From NCBI RefSeq assembly GCF_026283965.1, contig NZ_JAPDPD010000006.1, positions 62,001-126,000 on the forward strand: a DNA stretch of 64,000 nt. Reading direction: 5' to 3'. The notes beneath the pieces are model-generated. The model was not told the origin of the DNA. It searched no databases and saw only the letters and a list, made by a program, of their open reading frames with translations. Shown here piece by piece: positions 24,553 through 37,589 of the stretch. How positions within the stretch are numbered: the first letter of the stretch is position 1; each line of letters begins with the position of its first letter. Source of the stretch: Dyella subtropica (GTDB taxonomy: Bacteria > Pseudomonadota > Gammaproteobacteria > Xanthomonadales > Rhodanobacteraceae). The position numbers and the translations under genes are program-made.

Positions 24553-24918
24553 GTGCTTAACAGTCTTGCCTCCGGACGTCGTCTTGCGCTGCGCATCATC
24601 GTGCTGCAGCTCATCGTGGCGGTACTCGTTGGCCTCGTCTTCCTGATGCAGGGGCTCCGCGAAGCGTTAGCGGCCGCTGCTGGCGCCGCCATCGTGGCGC
24701 TGGGTACCGCGCTGCTGGCTGCGCGTACCTTTTCGGGGCTGGGCGGTGGCGGCATGACCATGGGCCACGTGTTGTCAGGCATGGTCTTGAAGTGGATCGC
24801 GATCGGCGGAGGGCTGGTCATGATCCTTGGTCAATACAAACTGCCGCCACTGGCCGCTTTAACGGGGCTGGTGGCTGCGTACGCGATAAATCTGCTGGCG
24901 TTCAGATTCAAGGGTTGA
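24553..24918 (+). CDS. atpI: ATP synthase subunit I
   Basis: The 121-residue membrane protein, started at the GTG at 24553, has four hydrophobic segments (ALRIIVLQLIVAVLVGLVFL first) and the Gly-rich turn SGLGGGGMTMGHVLSGMVLKW. AtpI assists c-ring assembly but is not part of the finished enzyme. It is first in atpIBEFHAGDC and ends four bases before atpB. Confidence 0.85.
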   Translation: MLNSLASGRRLALRIIVLQLIVAVLVGLVFLMQGLREALAAAAGAAIVALGTALLAARTFSGLGGGGMTMGHVLSGMVLKWIAIGGGLVMILGQYKLPPLAALTGLVAAYAINLLAFRFKG

Positions 24919-25755
<837 letters not shown>

Positions 25756-25808
25756 CGCTTTTTGCTCCATTTCGTTTTCGTTTCATCTCGTTTCTTTCTA
25801 ACCAATAA

Positions 25809-26123
<315 letters not shown>

Positions 26124-26138
26124 TCAAACGCGAAATAG

Positions 26139-26169
26139 TTACCGCAGCGGTCGAGTGCCGCTGCGGTAA
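26139..26169 (+). promoter_or_regulatory. Intercistronic hairpin between atpE and atpF
   Basis: A perfect 12-bp stem TTACCGCAGCGG/CCGCTGCGGTAA with a seven-base loop lies 15 bases past atpE. No T-tract follows, so it is more likely an mRNA processing or 3'-end stabilising element than a terminator. Such a stem could raise atpE mRNA relative to its neighbours. Confidence 0.6.
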
Positions 26170-26208
26170 TCGGCGGTCCCACGCGTTACCGGAGTATTTG
26201 GAAAGCTC

Positions 26209-26679
26209 ATGAATATCAATCTGACTTTCCTGGGCCAAATGGTGTCGTTCGCCATCCTGGTCTGGTTCACCACCAAGTTCATTTGGCCGCAGCTCAACGC
26301 CGCGATCGAAGAGCGTCAGAAGAAGGTTGCCGAAGGTCTGGCCGCCGCCGAACGCGCGCACGCCGAACTCAAGGACGCCGACGCCAAGGTCGCCGTCGAG
26401 ATCAAGCAGGCCCGTCAGCAGGCTGCCGAGATCATCGAGAAGGCGCAGCAGCAGGCCAACCAGATCGTCGACAAGGCACGCGTCGATGCGGTGGCCGAAG
26501 CCGCCCGTCTGAAGGTCGCCGCCGCTGACGAGATTGTCAGCATGCAGCAGCGCGCTCGTGAAGAGCTACGCGGCTGGGTCGGTCGTCTCGCCGTGCAGGG
26601 CGCCGAAAAGATCGTGCAGCGCGAAGTCGACGCCTCGGCCCACAAGGCCATGCTCGACCAACTCGCAGCCGAGATCTAA
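26209..26679 (+). CDS. atpF: ATP synthase Fo subunit b
   Basis: The 156-residue protein has one N-terminal membrane helix ([19 protein letters not shown]) and a long charged, Ala-rich helix that forms the peripheral stalk ([20 protein letters not shown]). Length equals that of E. coli b. It holds F1 to the stator with subunit delta, encoded four bases downstream. Confidence 0.96.
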   Translation: MNINLTFLGQMVSFAILVWFTTKFIWPQLNAAIEERQKKVAEGLAAAERAHAELKDADAKVAVEIKQARQQAAEIIEKAQQQANQIVDKARVDAVAEAARLKVAAADEIVSMQQRAREELRGWVGRLAVQGAEKIVQREVDASAHKAMLDQLAAEI

Positions 26680-26682
26680 GCC

Positions 26683-27216
26683 ATGGCCCAGGCAATCACT
26701 CTCGCCCGCCCGTACGCCCGCGCCGCTTTCGAGTTGGCCGATGCATCCGGTGCGTTGGCTGCGTGGTCGCAGGCGCTGACCTTCGCCGCCGCGGTGGCGA
26801 AGGATCCTCGCGTCGCCGGCCTCGGCAACGATCCGCGCGTACTGGCTTCTCAGTTGGTTGCACTGCACCTGCCGCAGGGCATGGGCAGTGACGCGCCGTT
26901 CGCGATGTTCCTGGGCGAGCTGGCCGAGCATCGCCGCATGGCCTTGCTGCCGGAAGTGGCTGATTTGTTCGAAACCTACAAGCGCGAGTCCGAGTCGCAG
27001 TTGCTGGTCAAGGTGACCAGCGCGATGGCTCTGGACGTTGCGCAGGCCGAGCAGCTGAAGACCTCGCTGAAGCGCCGCTTCAAGCGCGAGATCGAACTGG
27101 AAACCCAGGTCGATGCCTCGCTGCTCGGTGGCGTGGTGATCGACACCGGCAGCGAAGTGATCGACGGCTCCGTCCGTGGCCGCCTGGCGCGCTTATCCAG
27201 CGCGCTGACGGCATAA
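26683..27216 (+). CDS. atpH: ATP synthase F1 subunit delta
   Basis: The 177-residue protein starts MAQAITLARPYARAAFELA, the delta/OSCP signature, and ends with the conserved DASLLGGVVIDTGSEVIDGSV. It links the b dimer to the alpha3beta3 head. Length equals that of E. coli delta. Confidence 0.96.
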   Translation: MAQAITLARPYARAAFELADASGALAAWSQALTFAAAVAKDPRVAGLGNDPRVLASQLVALHLPQGMGSDAPFAMFLGELAEHRRMALLPEVADLFETYKRESESQLLVKVTSAMALDVAQAEQLKTSLKRRFKREIELETQVDASLLGGVVIDTGSEVIDGSVRGRLARLSSALTA

Positions 27217-27240
27217 ATTCAAAATCTCAGGATAACGACC

Positions 27241-28791
<1,551 letters not shown>

Positions 28792-28795
28792 GAAG

Positions 28796-28890
28796 CGGTA
28801 AGAAGTGAGGAGTAAGGGGTAAGGAAGTGCAGGCGGCAACGCTCTCTTCCTGAGCTTGCGCAGCAAGCGGCCCACTTACTCCTTACAGCG
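28796..28890. repeat. Purine/pyrimidine-rich inverted repeat, copy A (atpA-atpG)
   Basis: The left arm (28798-28829) is a run of GTAAG/GTGAG units, and the right arm (28873-28886) is its imperfect complement, CACTTACTCCTTAC. The layout and units match two other copies at 31.35 and 44.26 kb. It lies wholly in the gap between two atp genes and is not a terminator by form. Confidence 0.65.
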
Positions 28891-28932
28891 CCGAAGGCGC
28901 GACTCACCCAAGCGAGCATAGCGAGCGAAAGA

Positions 28933-29850
28933 ATGGCAAGCGGACGCGAAATCAAAACCAAGATCAAGAGCACGCAGAACATGCGCAAAGTGACGCGCGC
29001 GCTCGAAATGGTCTCGGCCTCGAAGATCCGCAAGGCGCAGGATCTGATGAAGGCGTCGCGTCCGTACGCGCGCCAGATGCGCAAGGTGATTGCCCATGTC
29101 GCCCAGGCGAGCACGGACTTCAGCCATCCGTTCCTGGTGCAGCGCGATCCTGTCGCGCGCGTCGGCTACGTGGTGGTCTCGACCGATCGCGGCCTCTGCG
29201 GCGGTCTGAACTCCAACATGTTCCGCCGCCTGCTGCCCGCCATTCGCGAATGGCAGGACAAGGGCGTCGAAGTCGACGTGGTGGCGGTGGGCCAGAAGGC
29301 CGTGCAGTTCTTCCGCCGCATCAAGGGTGTCAACTTGATCGGCAGCATCACCCACCTGGGTGAGAAGCCGAAGGTTGAGCAGCTGATCGGCGTGATCAAG
29401 GTCGTGCTGGACGCCTATACGGCCGGCAAGCTCGATCGGGTGTTCCTCGCCTACAACGACTTCGTCAATACCATGACGCAGAAGCCGTCGATCGAGGCGC
29501 TCCTGCCGCTGCCGCTGGTGGCGTCGGAACTGGAAGCGCATCAGGCAGCCGGCGAGTCAGCTTATGCGGGTATCAAGCTCGAGCAGGCCCACGACTGGGA
29601 TTACATCTACGAACCGGATGCGGCGACCGTGCTGGAGCACGTGTTGGGCCGTTACATCGAGTCGGTGGTGTATCAAGGCGTGCTGGAAAACCTCGCCAGC
29701 GAACATGCTGCACGCATGGTGGCGATGAAGAGCGCATCCGACAACGCCAACAAGGTCATCGGCGAACTGACGCTGGTTTACAACAAGGCTCGCCAGGCCG
29801 CGATCACCCAGGAAATCTCTGAGATTGTGGGCGGCGCAGCGGCTGTGTAA
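28933..29850 (+). CDS. atpG: ATP synthase F1 subunit gamma
   Basis: The 305-residue protein starts [24 protein letters not shown] and ends with [41 protein letters not shown], the two coiled-coil strands of the rotor shaft. [13 protein letters not shown] is the family motif. It is about 18 residues longer than E. coli gamma, with extra residues around 200-220 ([18 protein letters not shown]). Confidence 0.97.
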   Translation: MASGREIKTKIKSTQNMRKVTRALEMVSASKIRKAQDLMKASRPYARQMRKVIAHVAQASTDFSHPFLVQRDPVARVGYVVVSTDRGLCGGLNSNMFRRLLPAIREWQDKGVEVDVVAVGQKAVQFFRRIKGVNLIGSITHLGEKPKVEQLIGVIKVVLDAYTAGKLDRVFLAYNDFVNTMTQKPSIEALLPLPLVASELEAHQAAGESAYAGIKLEQAHDWDYIYEPDAATVLEHVLGRYIESVVYQGVLENLASEHAARMVAMKSASDNANKVIGELTLVYNKARQAAITQEISEIVGGAAAV

Positions 29851-29907
29851 GCCGCGCAGAAACTAATTATTCATGGCGACGCGAAGCGGCGCCGCAACAG
29901 ACACTAA

Positions 29908-31341
<1,434 letters not shown>

Positions 31342-31347
31342 GTCAGA

Positions 31348-31432
31348 GCGGTAAGGAGGTAAGGGGTAAGCAGGCAAGGCGGTGCGCCGCGACTTGCTGA
31401 TCACCTCACCTCCTCACTCCCTCACCTGCTTC
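31348..31432. repeat. Purine/pyrimidine-rich inverted repeat, copy B (atpD-atpC)
   Basis: The left arm GGTAAGGAGGTAAGGGGTAA and the right arm TCACCTCACCTCCTCACTCC are imperfect complements around a GC-rich centre. The structure fills the 107-base gap between atpD and atpC and shares units with copies A and C. Confidence 0.65.
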
Positions 31433-31448
31433 AACCGAGTTTAAACGC

Positions 31449-31874
31449 ATGAGCCATACCCTTCGTGTCGACATCGTCAGTGCCGAAGCCGAGATCTTTC
31501 ACGGCGAAGCGGCCATGGTCGTCGCCACCGGCGAAATGGGCGAGCTGGGCATTGCGCCCCGCCACGCTCCGCTGATCACCCGCCTCAAGCCGGGCCACGT
31601 CGACGTGGTGCTGCCCAATGGCGAGCGCCAGCAGTTCTGGGTGTCCGGCGGCATTCTTGAAGTGCAGCCGCAGGTGGTCACCGTGCTGGCCGATACGGCC
31701 GTGCGCGCCGCGGATCTGGACGAAGTCGCCGCGCAGCGTGCCAAGCAAGAAGCCGAAGATGCCCTGGCCAATCGCACCGACGCGGTCGAGATCGCCGAGG
31801 CACAAGCGAAGCTGGCTGAAGCGTTGACCCAGCTACAGGCGCTGGAGCGCTTGCGCAAGAATCTCAAGCACTGA
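31449..31874 (+). CDS. atpC: ATP synthase F1 subunit epsilon
   Basis: The 141-residue protein has the N-terminal beta-sandwich ([38 protein letters not shown]) and a C-terminal helical hairpin ([19 protein letters not shown]). It is the last gene of the operon and regulates ATP hydrolysis by binding gamma. A terminator follows. Confidence 0.96.
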   Translation: MSHTLRVDIVSAEAEIFHGEAAMVVATGEMGELGIAPRHAPLITRLKPGHVDVVLPNGERQQFWVSGGILEVQPQVVTVLADTAVRAADLDEVAAQRAKQEAEDALANRTDAVEIAEAQAKLAEALTQLQALERLRKNLKH

Positions 31875-31912
31875 AGCCTGGCCCGCGTTCTCGCGAGCTA
31901 GGCAGTATCAGC

Positions 31913-31939
31913 AGACGCCGGCCTTGTGCCGGCGTCTTT
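31913..31939 (+). terminator. Terminator of the atp operon
   Basis: A perfect 10-bp stem AGACGCCGGC/GCCGGCGTCT with loop CTTGT is followed by a short TTG tract. It lies 39 bases past atpC. Confidence 0.7.
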
Positions 31940-32117
31940 GCTTGGGCATCTTCGGCCGAGGTCCTTTCGTCCACGGATGACTAGTCTTTCTCTTCCACAT
32001 CGAATGCCATGCGGGCTAAGCCGAGGTATCGACTGGCGATGCCTCGTGAGCCCGCGGTCATTGAGTCCGCCAATCGACTGATATGCTCCGCCGCTGATAG
32101 AAGCTGATGACATCACC

Positions 32118-33485
32118 ATGAAGAAGCTGCCCCTGCACGTCATCGTCCTTGCCGCCGGCGAGGGCAAGCGCATGAAGTCCAAGAAGGCCAAAGTGCTGAT
32201 GCCATTGGCCGGGCGTCCTTTGCTGGAGCATGTGTTGACCGCGGCCAGGGCTTTGCAGCCGGAGGCGATCCATGTGGTCTACGGGCACTGCGGCGATCAA
32301 GTGCTGGCTGCGTTCGACGGCCAGGCCGATTTGCGCTGGGTGCTGCAGGCCGACCGCCTGGGCACCGGCCACGCGGTGGCGCAGGCGCTGCACCATGTGC
32401 CGGATGGAGTCAGCGTGCTGGTGCTGTATGGGGATGTGCCATTGACGCAAGCCGGCACCTTGAAGCGCTTGGTGGATGGCGAAGGTTCGCTCGCCCTGCT
32501 CACCACTCGCGTGGCTGATCCCAAGGGTTATGGCCGCGTGCTGGGCGATGGCAACGGCTTGGTGCACGCGGTAGTGGAAGAGAAAGACGCCGATGACAGT
32601 CAGCGCGAGATCAAGCTGATCAATACCGGCATTGTCGCCGCGGAGGCCGAGGCGCTCAGGCGCTGGACCGGCAAGCTCCATCGCAACAATGCGCAGGGCG
32701 AGTACTACCTCACCGACATCTTCGCCATGGCAGCGGAGGAGGGGCGGGCCGCACAGAACATCGAATGCGAGGACGCCATGGAAGCGGCCGGCGCGAACAA
32801 CCCATGGCAGTTGGCGGAGCTGGAGGCCGTGTACCGCCAACGCGCGGCACAGGCGCTGGCATTGGAAGGCGTGCGCATCGCCGATCCCACGCGCATCGAT
32901 ATACGTGGCGCCGTGACTGCGGGCCGCGACGTGGAGATCGATATCGATGTGATCCTGGAAGGCGAGGTGCAGCTCGGTGAAGATGTGCGCATCGGCGCCT
33001 TTACGCGGCTGAAGAATGTACGCCTGGCCAACGGTACCGTGGTGCAGTCGCATTGCGATCTGGAGGGCGTGGTCACTCACGGCCCTTGCACTATCGGCCC
33101 CTTCGCGCGCTTACGACCTGGCACCGAACTGGATGCGGGCGTGCACATCGGCAACTTTGTCGAGACCAAAAAGGCCCGCCTCGGCGAAGGCAGCAAAGCC
33201 AATCACTTGAGCTATCTCGGGGATACGGTCATCGGCAGCAGAGTGAACGTCGGTGCTGGCACCATCACCTGCAATTACGACGGCGTGAACAAGAGTGTCA
33301 CGTTGATCGACGACGGCGCGTTCATCGGTTCCAATAGTGCGCTGGTAGCGCCAGTGCGCATCGGCGCGCAGGCCACCATCGGTGCCGGTTCGGTGATTAC
33401 CAGGGATGCGCCAGCCGGGGAACTGACCATTGCGCGTGGGCGCCAGGCGACACTGCCTGGCTGGCATCGTCCACAAAAGAAATAG
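32118..33485 (+). CDS. glmU: GlmU, bifunctional N-acetylglucosamine-1-P uridyltransferase / acetyltransferase
   Basis: The 455-residue protein has the pyrophosphorylase loop [17 protein letters not shown] at its start, YGDVPL and later [27 protein letters not shown] and CNYDGVNKS, typical of the left-handed beta-helix acetyltransferase half. It makes UDP-GlcNAc for peptidoglycan and LPS. Length matches E. coli GlmU (456). It is near the atp operon, as often seen, but has a 243-base leader of its own. glmS is not in view. Confidence 0.97.
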   Translation: MKKLPLHVIVLAAGEGKRMKSKKAKVLMPLAGRPLLEHVLTAARALQPEAIHVVYGHCGDQVLAAFDGQADLRWVLQADRLGTGHAVAQALHHVPDGVSVLVLYGDVPLTQAGTLKRLVDGEGSLALLTTRVADPKGYGRVLGDGNGLVHAVVEEKDADDSQREIKLINTGIVAAEAEALRRWTGKLHRNNAQGEYYLTDIFAMAAEEGRAAQNIECEDAMEAAGANNPWQLAELEAVYRQRAAQALALEGVRIADPTRIDIRGAVTAGRDVEIDIDVILEGEVQLGEDVRIGAFTRLKNVRLANGTVVQSHCDLEGVVTHGPCTIGPFARLRPGTELDAGVHIGNFVETKKARLGEGSKANHLSYLGDTVIGSRVNVGAGTITCNYDGVNKSVTLIDDGAFIGSNSALVAPVRIGAQATIGAGSVITRDAPAGELTIARGRQATLPGWHRPQKK

Positions 33486-33521
33486 CCGTCCAAACCTCAC
33501 TACACGTTCAAGGATCGCAAC

Positions 33522-34307
33522 GTGCACCACGTATCGTTATCGCTTCGCCTTATCGCCATCATCACGTTGCTGGTCGCGGCGGGTTCCACGGCTGCGTCTG
33601 CGGGTGATTCGCGCCGCAGTCTCACGGGACCGCCTGTCCGTTATACGTCGGTGCAAGGAACGGACTATCGGCTCGTGCCGGCCCATCCGCGCGATGCGGC
33701 GGGCAAGCCTGTTGGCCTGCCCGCCACGCGCATCAATATCCAGGATCAGGAAGGCGAGTGGGAGGTTGCCCGCGATGCCGATCTGCCGGCATTCACGGCG
33801 AGCATTCCGCCGGCCCTGCGCGATCAGGTGCAGCTGTTTTATGCCTCGGCCACGGGATGGCTAGTGATGCCGCGCGGATGGCATGTGCAGCGCACCGCTG
33901 TCGGCGCCGACGGCAATACCATTTTCAGTTTCGTCGCGCCCGAAGGCGCCCATGCAGGCTGGTTGAGCTGGGAACTCTATCCAGCCTGCCTAGGCTGTAT
34001 TTACGAGGCGGCACAGGGGTTATTTCCCGGCGCGCATAAGCAACTGGACACGTTGATGGAGACCTCGACGCCCGAACCCGCTCTGGATCCGACGCCGGAA
34101 AAACTGGAGAGGCTGGACCGCTGCACGGTACGGCTCACCTATGCATTGCCCAAGTCACCGGCGGTGCGCTCGCTGAGCGTTTTTGATCAAAGCGGAGACC
34201 CTGTTTACCGCGAGTTGTCGATTGCCTTGCCGGCCTCTCAATCGGCGCTGGCCGACTATCTGCTGTCGTCCTACAAGGACGAGTACGGCGGTTGCGGGAA
34301 AACTTGA
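33522..34307 (+). CDS. Secreted protein of unknown function (possibly DUF4850-like)
   Basis: Started at the GTG at 33522 with AAGGA upstream, the protein has 261 residues and a clear signal peptide (LSLRLIAIITLLVAAGSTAASAG). The body is beta-rich with a Cys pair (YPACLGCIYEAAQGLFPG) and a C-terminal Cys (DEYGGCGKT), so disulfides are possible in the periplasm. I do not firmly recognise it; the shape recalls DUF4850 proteins. It follows glmU by 36 bases and may be read through from it. It is convergent with the xanB2-like gene. Confidence 0.7.
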   Translation: MHHVSLSLRLIAIITLLVAAGSTAASAGDSRRSLTGPPVRYTSVQGTDYRLVPAHPRDAAGKPVGLPATRINIQDQEGEWEVARDADLPAFTASIPPALRDQVQLFYASATGWLVMPRGWHVQRTAVGADGNTIFSFVAPEGAHAGWLSWELYPACLGCIYEAAQGLFPGAHKQLDTLMETSTPEPALDPTPEKLERLDRCTVRLTYALPKSPAVRSLSVFDQSGDPVYRELSIALPASQSALADYLLSSYKDEYGGCGKT

Positions 34308-34324
34308 ACGCGCCTCGTTCGCCG

Positions 34325-35317
34325 TCAGGCATATCGCCAGCCGTCGATCTCCACCAGCAGCTCGCTGCGGCACACATCGCCGTGCAGCATCAGCACCGGC
34401 ACACCGGGTAGACGGGTTTGCAGGAAGTCGAGAACGCGCGGCGCGTCGGTCGCATGGCGCACATAAGCCTTCAGTGGCGAACGCGTGTCGAAGCCGGCCG
34501 GCATGTCGGCGCTGGCCAGCAGGGCTTCGAGATTAATCAGGGTTTCATCGAGCTGGGCATCCAGATCGTCTTGGTGTGCGGAGCTGTAGCCCACGACGGC
34601 GGCTGTGCCTGAGATAGCCAGTACGTCCTGAGCGGGCAGGGCCATAGCGCGGGCGAAGGTCGGCGGCGTGCGGCCGTATTGACGCGGGTAACGCCAGGCG
34701 CTGACCTGGCGAGGGTTCTCCACGCGCACGCCGGGTCGATCGCAGGCCAGCAGGTAGACCTGCAGGGTGTGTGCGTCGGCGTGGTGGCCGATGGCTGTGG
34801 CGGCGGGGAAGCCTTCGGTGAAGAAATGGCCCATGCCGGCGGCGCGCCCATCGCAGAACAGCTTGTAGCGCTCGGCGTCGCCCTCGCCTTGGTTGATCGC
34901 GTGCAGATAGTTCCAGATGCGCTGCACATGTCGCTCCGGCCGCCGATCAATGAACTCACGCAATTGCCGGTAGACCCGTTCCGCGGTATCGCGTGGACCG
35001 CCGTGGTCGCGTTCGTCCAGTTCGATCGCGGCAAACAGCCAGCCGTCGCCGGCAGACCAGCGCAAATCGCCTTCGCGCCCGTAATCGACGCTGCCGTCGA
35101 CTTGCCAGACTTCCAGCGGCGCGGGCGCATCCAGGCACTCCAGCTCGATCGCAAGCCAGCGTGGATCGTCGTGTTGCGGAGCGCCGGCGCCGAAGCCGAA
35201 CACCGCGAGCGTGCCGGGTTCGGCCAACACGTCGGGCGATGCCGCACTGCGATAAGACACCTGTGGAGCCCGTCGTTCGGGCGAGGCGGGCAATGCACTT
35301 TCTGAACCGTGAGCCAT
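34325..35317 (-). CDS. xanB2: XanB2-like chorismatase (3-/4-hydroxybenzoate synthase)
   Basis: The 330-residue protein looks like the FkbO/Hyg5/XanB2 chorismatase family: RHVQRIWNYLHAINQGEGDAERYKLFC is the family block, followed by GRAAGMGHFFTEGFPAATAIG, LACDRPGVRVENPRQVSAW and a C-terminal LHGDVCRSELLVEIDG. Xanthomonas XanB2 turns chorismate into 3-hydroxybenzoate (xanthomonadin starter) and 4-hydroxybenzoate (ubiquinone precursor). It is divergent from the ACP-led pigment operon with an 88-base gap, which strengthens the call. Product ratio and exact specificity cannot be read. Confidence 0.85.
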   Translation of the reverse strand: MAHGSESALPASPERRAPQVSYRSAASPDVLAEPGTLAVFGFGAGAPQHDDPRWLAIELECLDAPAPLEVWQVDGSVDYGREGDLRWSAGDGWLFAAIELDERDHGGPRDTAERVYRQLREFIDRRPERHVQRIWNYLHAINQGEGDAERYKLFCDGRAAGMGHFFTEGFPAATAIGHHADAHTLQVYLLACDRPGVRVENPRQVSAWRYPRQYGRTPPTFARAMALPAQDVLAISGTAAVVGYSSAHQDDLDAQLDETLINLEALLASADMPAGFDTRSPLKAYVRHATDAPRVLDFLQTRLPGVPVLMLHGDVCRSELLVEIDGWRYA

Positions 35318-35405
35318 GCAGCGTAACCAAGGAAAACAGGGGGCTATGTTACACTTCGGGCCCTATGCCGACTGGGGAAGGCATGTTTGGCAGTACGGAA
35401 CGAGC

Positions 35406-35678
35406 ATGGCAGAGCAGACCGCGGCACAACATGAATTGGCGACCCTGATCGTGGAGAGCCTCAACCTGGAAGCGGTCACGCCCGAGCAGATCGATCCGGA
35501 TGCCACCTTGTTCGGCGGCGACCTGGGCCTCGACTCGATCGATGCTCTGGAGATCGCACTGGCCGTATCCAAGCGCTACGGTTTCCAGTTGCGTTCGGAC
35601 AATCCGGACAACGGCCGCATCTTCGCCAGCCTCCGTGCGCTGTCCGAGCACGTCGAGCAGAACCGCATCCCCGCTTGA
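35406..35678 (+). CDS. xanC: Acyl carrier protein of the xanthomonadin/aryl polyene locus
   Basis: The 90-residue protein starts at MAEQTAAQHELATLIVE; 30 upstream residues in the open frame overlap the divergent promoter and are rejected. The phosphopantetheine site is LGLDSIDALE with Ser44. It is the likely carrier for the 3-hydroxybenzoyl starter and the growing polyene, as XanC is in Xanthomonas. It begins the plus-strand operon, 70 bases before the dehydratase. Confidence 0.87.
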   Translation: MAEQTAAQHELATLIVESLNLEAVTPEQIDPDATLFGGDLGLDSIDALEIALAVSKRYGFQLRSDNPDNGRIFASLRALSEHVEQNRIPA

Positions 35679-35748
35679 GTCCCGGCACGATGCCCTGCAC
35701 GGACGGCATCGCCCTGTTCTTCCGACAACGCACGCCCGTGGGTACGCC

Positions 35749-36051
35749 ATGAGCACGCCGACTTATCACGCAGCGTTGTGCATCTCTCCCGATCATCCGA
35801 GTCTGCCTGGGCACTTTCCGGGCTATCCGCTGGTGCCCGGCGTGGTGCTGCTCGAGCAGGTCGCGCTGGCCTTGCGCGCCTGGCGAGATGAACGATTGGT
35901 TAGGGTGGTGGAGGCGAAGTTTGTCGCGCCACTGTTGCCGGCCGAACAGGCCGAGCTGAGCCTGATTGAAAACGGTGCGCGCGTGCGTTTCGAGATTCGG
36001 CGCGGTGGTGAGCTGCTTGCGCGTGGCGTGATCGAAGGGGGCTCGCCATGA
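35749..36051 (+). CDS. Hotdog-fold 3-hydroxyacyl-ACP dehydratase (ApeI-like)
   Basis: The 100-residue protein (MSTPTYHAALCISPDHPSLP start) has GHFPGYPLVPGVVLLEQV, the FabZ/FabA-type active-site motif with the catalytic His in HFPG. The small size and context match ApeI, which with ApeP dehydrates polyene intermediates. The stop overlaps the next start (ATGA at 36048-36051). Confidence 0.85.
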   Translation: MSTPTYHAALCISPDHPSLPGHFPGYPLVPGVVLLEQVALALRAWRDERLVRVVEAKFVAPLLPAEQAELSLIENGARVRFEIRRGGELLARGVIEGGSP

Positions 36052-37001
36052 CCAAGCATTGGCAGAGTCGCCCGGAAGGCGGCGGGCGCTTCGCGTTATG
36101 GCTGATCCGCAGCATTGGCCTGCATGGTGGCCGTCGCTTTGCGCGGCTGTTCCTGTATCCGATCACGTTGTACTTCTACTGGCGACGCAAGCTGGAGCGG
36201 GAAGCTTCACGGCACTATCTCGAAAAAGTGCTGCTGCATCGTGTGACCGCCTGGCAGGTGATGAAGCACATTCACAGCTTTGCTTCGACAATGCTGGATC
36301 GCGTCTTTCTGCTGGCGCACGGCGAGAAAGATTTCGACATCGAAACCGAAGGTGTGGATGTGTTGATCGAGCGCATCGGCCTTGGGCGCGGAGTGCTGTT
36401 GTTCGGATCGCATCAAGGCAGTTTCGAGGCATTGCGTGCGCTTGCTTCGCGCCGGCCGGACGTATCGTTGCGCGTGTTGCTGGACAAGCAGAAGACCCCG
36501 GCGTTGACTGAGTTGCTGGAGGCGCTGGCGCCCGACATCGGCGACAAGGTGATCGACGCCTCCAAGGACGGCGCGACGATGGCGCTGCAGATCGCCGAAG
36601 CCTGCGAGCAAGGTGCCATGGTGGCGCTACTGGCCGACCGCGGCCGTGAGCATGAAGTGTTGCGTCGGGCCGACCTGCTGGGCCAGCCTGCGCCGTTCCC
36701 GGTCAGTCCCTGGTTGCTAGCGCATACGCTGAAGGTGCCGGTGGTGCTGTGCTTCGGGCTCTATCTCGGCGGCAATCGCTATCGCCTGATTTTCGAGCCG
36801 TTTGCGGACCGCGTGGACATCCCTCGTCACGACCGCGCACAAGCGCTGGATGCGGTCATCGGCCGTTACGCCCAACGCGTGGAGCATTACATTCGCATCG
36901 CTCCCTACAACTGGTTCAACTTTTATGACTTCTGGCAGCAAGACTCTCACGCTACTGCTCGGCCTGAGCCTGCCGTGGTGGGCGACCGCATCGGCGGTTG
37001 A
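36048..37001 (+). CDS. LpxL/HtrB-type acyltransferase of the pigment locus
   Basis: The 317-residue protein has the late-acyltransferase motif GSHQGSFEALRAL (H-x4-E) and LLADRGREHEVLRRADLLGQPAPFP (downstream substrate pocket), like lipid A biosynthesis acyltransferases. In pigment clusters such enzymes probably attach the aryl polyene to a lipid or glycerol-type head. Coupled by ATGA to the dehydratase gene. The next gene starts 77 bases inside its 3' end. Confidence 0.83.
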   Translation: MTKHWQSRPEGGGRFALWLIRSIGLHGGRRFARLFLYPITLYFYWRRKLEREASRHYLEKVLLHRVTAWQVMKHIHSFASTMLDRVFLLAHGEKDFDIETEGVDVLIERIGLGRGVLLFGSHQGSFEALRALASRRPDVSLRVLLDKQKTPALTELLEALAPDIGDKVIDASKDGATMALQIAEACEQGAMVALLADRGREHEVLRRADLLGQPAPFPVSPWLLAHTLKVPVVLCFGLYLGGNRYRLIFEPFADRVDIPRHDRAQALDAVIGRYAQRVEHYIRIAPYNWFNFYDFWQQDSHATARPEPAVVGDRIGG

Positions 37002-37587
37002 GAGTGATGCCGCGGCGCAATCGCTGATCGCCTCGCTGGGCCGCCCCGCGCCGGCGCGCACGGCTTTCGCCGAAGCCCGTTTCATGAAGGTCCTGGATCA
37101 GCCGCTGGTGGTATCCGGCGAGCTGGGCTGGTTGGGTGGCGACAAGCTGGAACGGCGCGTGGATCATCCCAGCAAGGAGACGTCCACCATTGCCGACGGC
37201 GAAGTGACCCAGCAGCGAGATGGCCGCAAGCCACGCAGCTTTTCGCTGAAGCGCGCGCCGCAGTTGCAGGTGTTGCTGGACAGCTTTGTCGCCCTGCTCG
37301 GCGGTGATGCCTCCCGGCTCAATCAGGCATTCTCGATCACGTTTGATTCAACCCGGCACGACGGTGGAGCCGATGCCTGGACGCTAACGCTGACGCCGCG
37401 CGACACCCGGGTGGCGAAGACGGTTGCAAGCATCCAGATCGACGGCCGCGGCAACGAGCCGCGCTGCATGCGCATGCAGGAAGCCGATGGCGATCTCGCG
37501 GTTGATCTATTGGGTGTGCTCGCCACGCGCATGCCAGTTGCGCCGACGCGCGAAACGCTGTTGGCGCTCTGCAAAGGCGGCAGCTGA
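36925..37587 (+). CDS. LolA-like outer-membrane lipoprotein carrier homologue
   Basis: From the ATG at 36925 the protein has 220 residues with a signal peptide (MTSGSKTLTLLLGLSLPWWATASA) and a LolA-type beta-sandwich (FAEARFMKVLDQPLVVSGEL). The gene overlaps the acyltransferase by 77 bases in another frame, yet the signal peptide supports this start. LolA-related proteins in aryl polyene loci probably ferry the lipid-linked pigment across the periplasm. The MMPL gene starts two bases after its stop. Confidence 0.83.
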   Translation: MTSGSKTLTLLLGLSLPWWATASAVESDAAAQSLIASLGRPAPARTAFAEARFMKVLDQPLVVSGELGWLGGDKLERRVDHPSKETSTIADGEVTQQRDGRKPRSFSLKRAPQLQVLLDSFVALLGGDASRLNQAFSITFDSTRHDGGADAWTLTLTPRDTRVAKTVASIQIDGRGNEPRCMRMQEADGDLAVDLLGVLATRMPVAPTRETLLALCKGGS

Positions 37588-37589
37588 TC

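Noticed and set aside
31348-31432. Repeat copy B as a CRISPR or tandem array
   Set aside because: Units are short, degenerate and arranged as an inverted pair without regular spacers.
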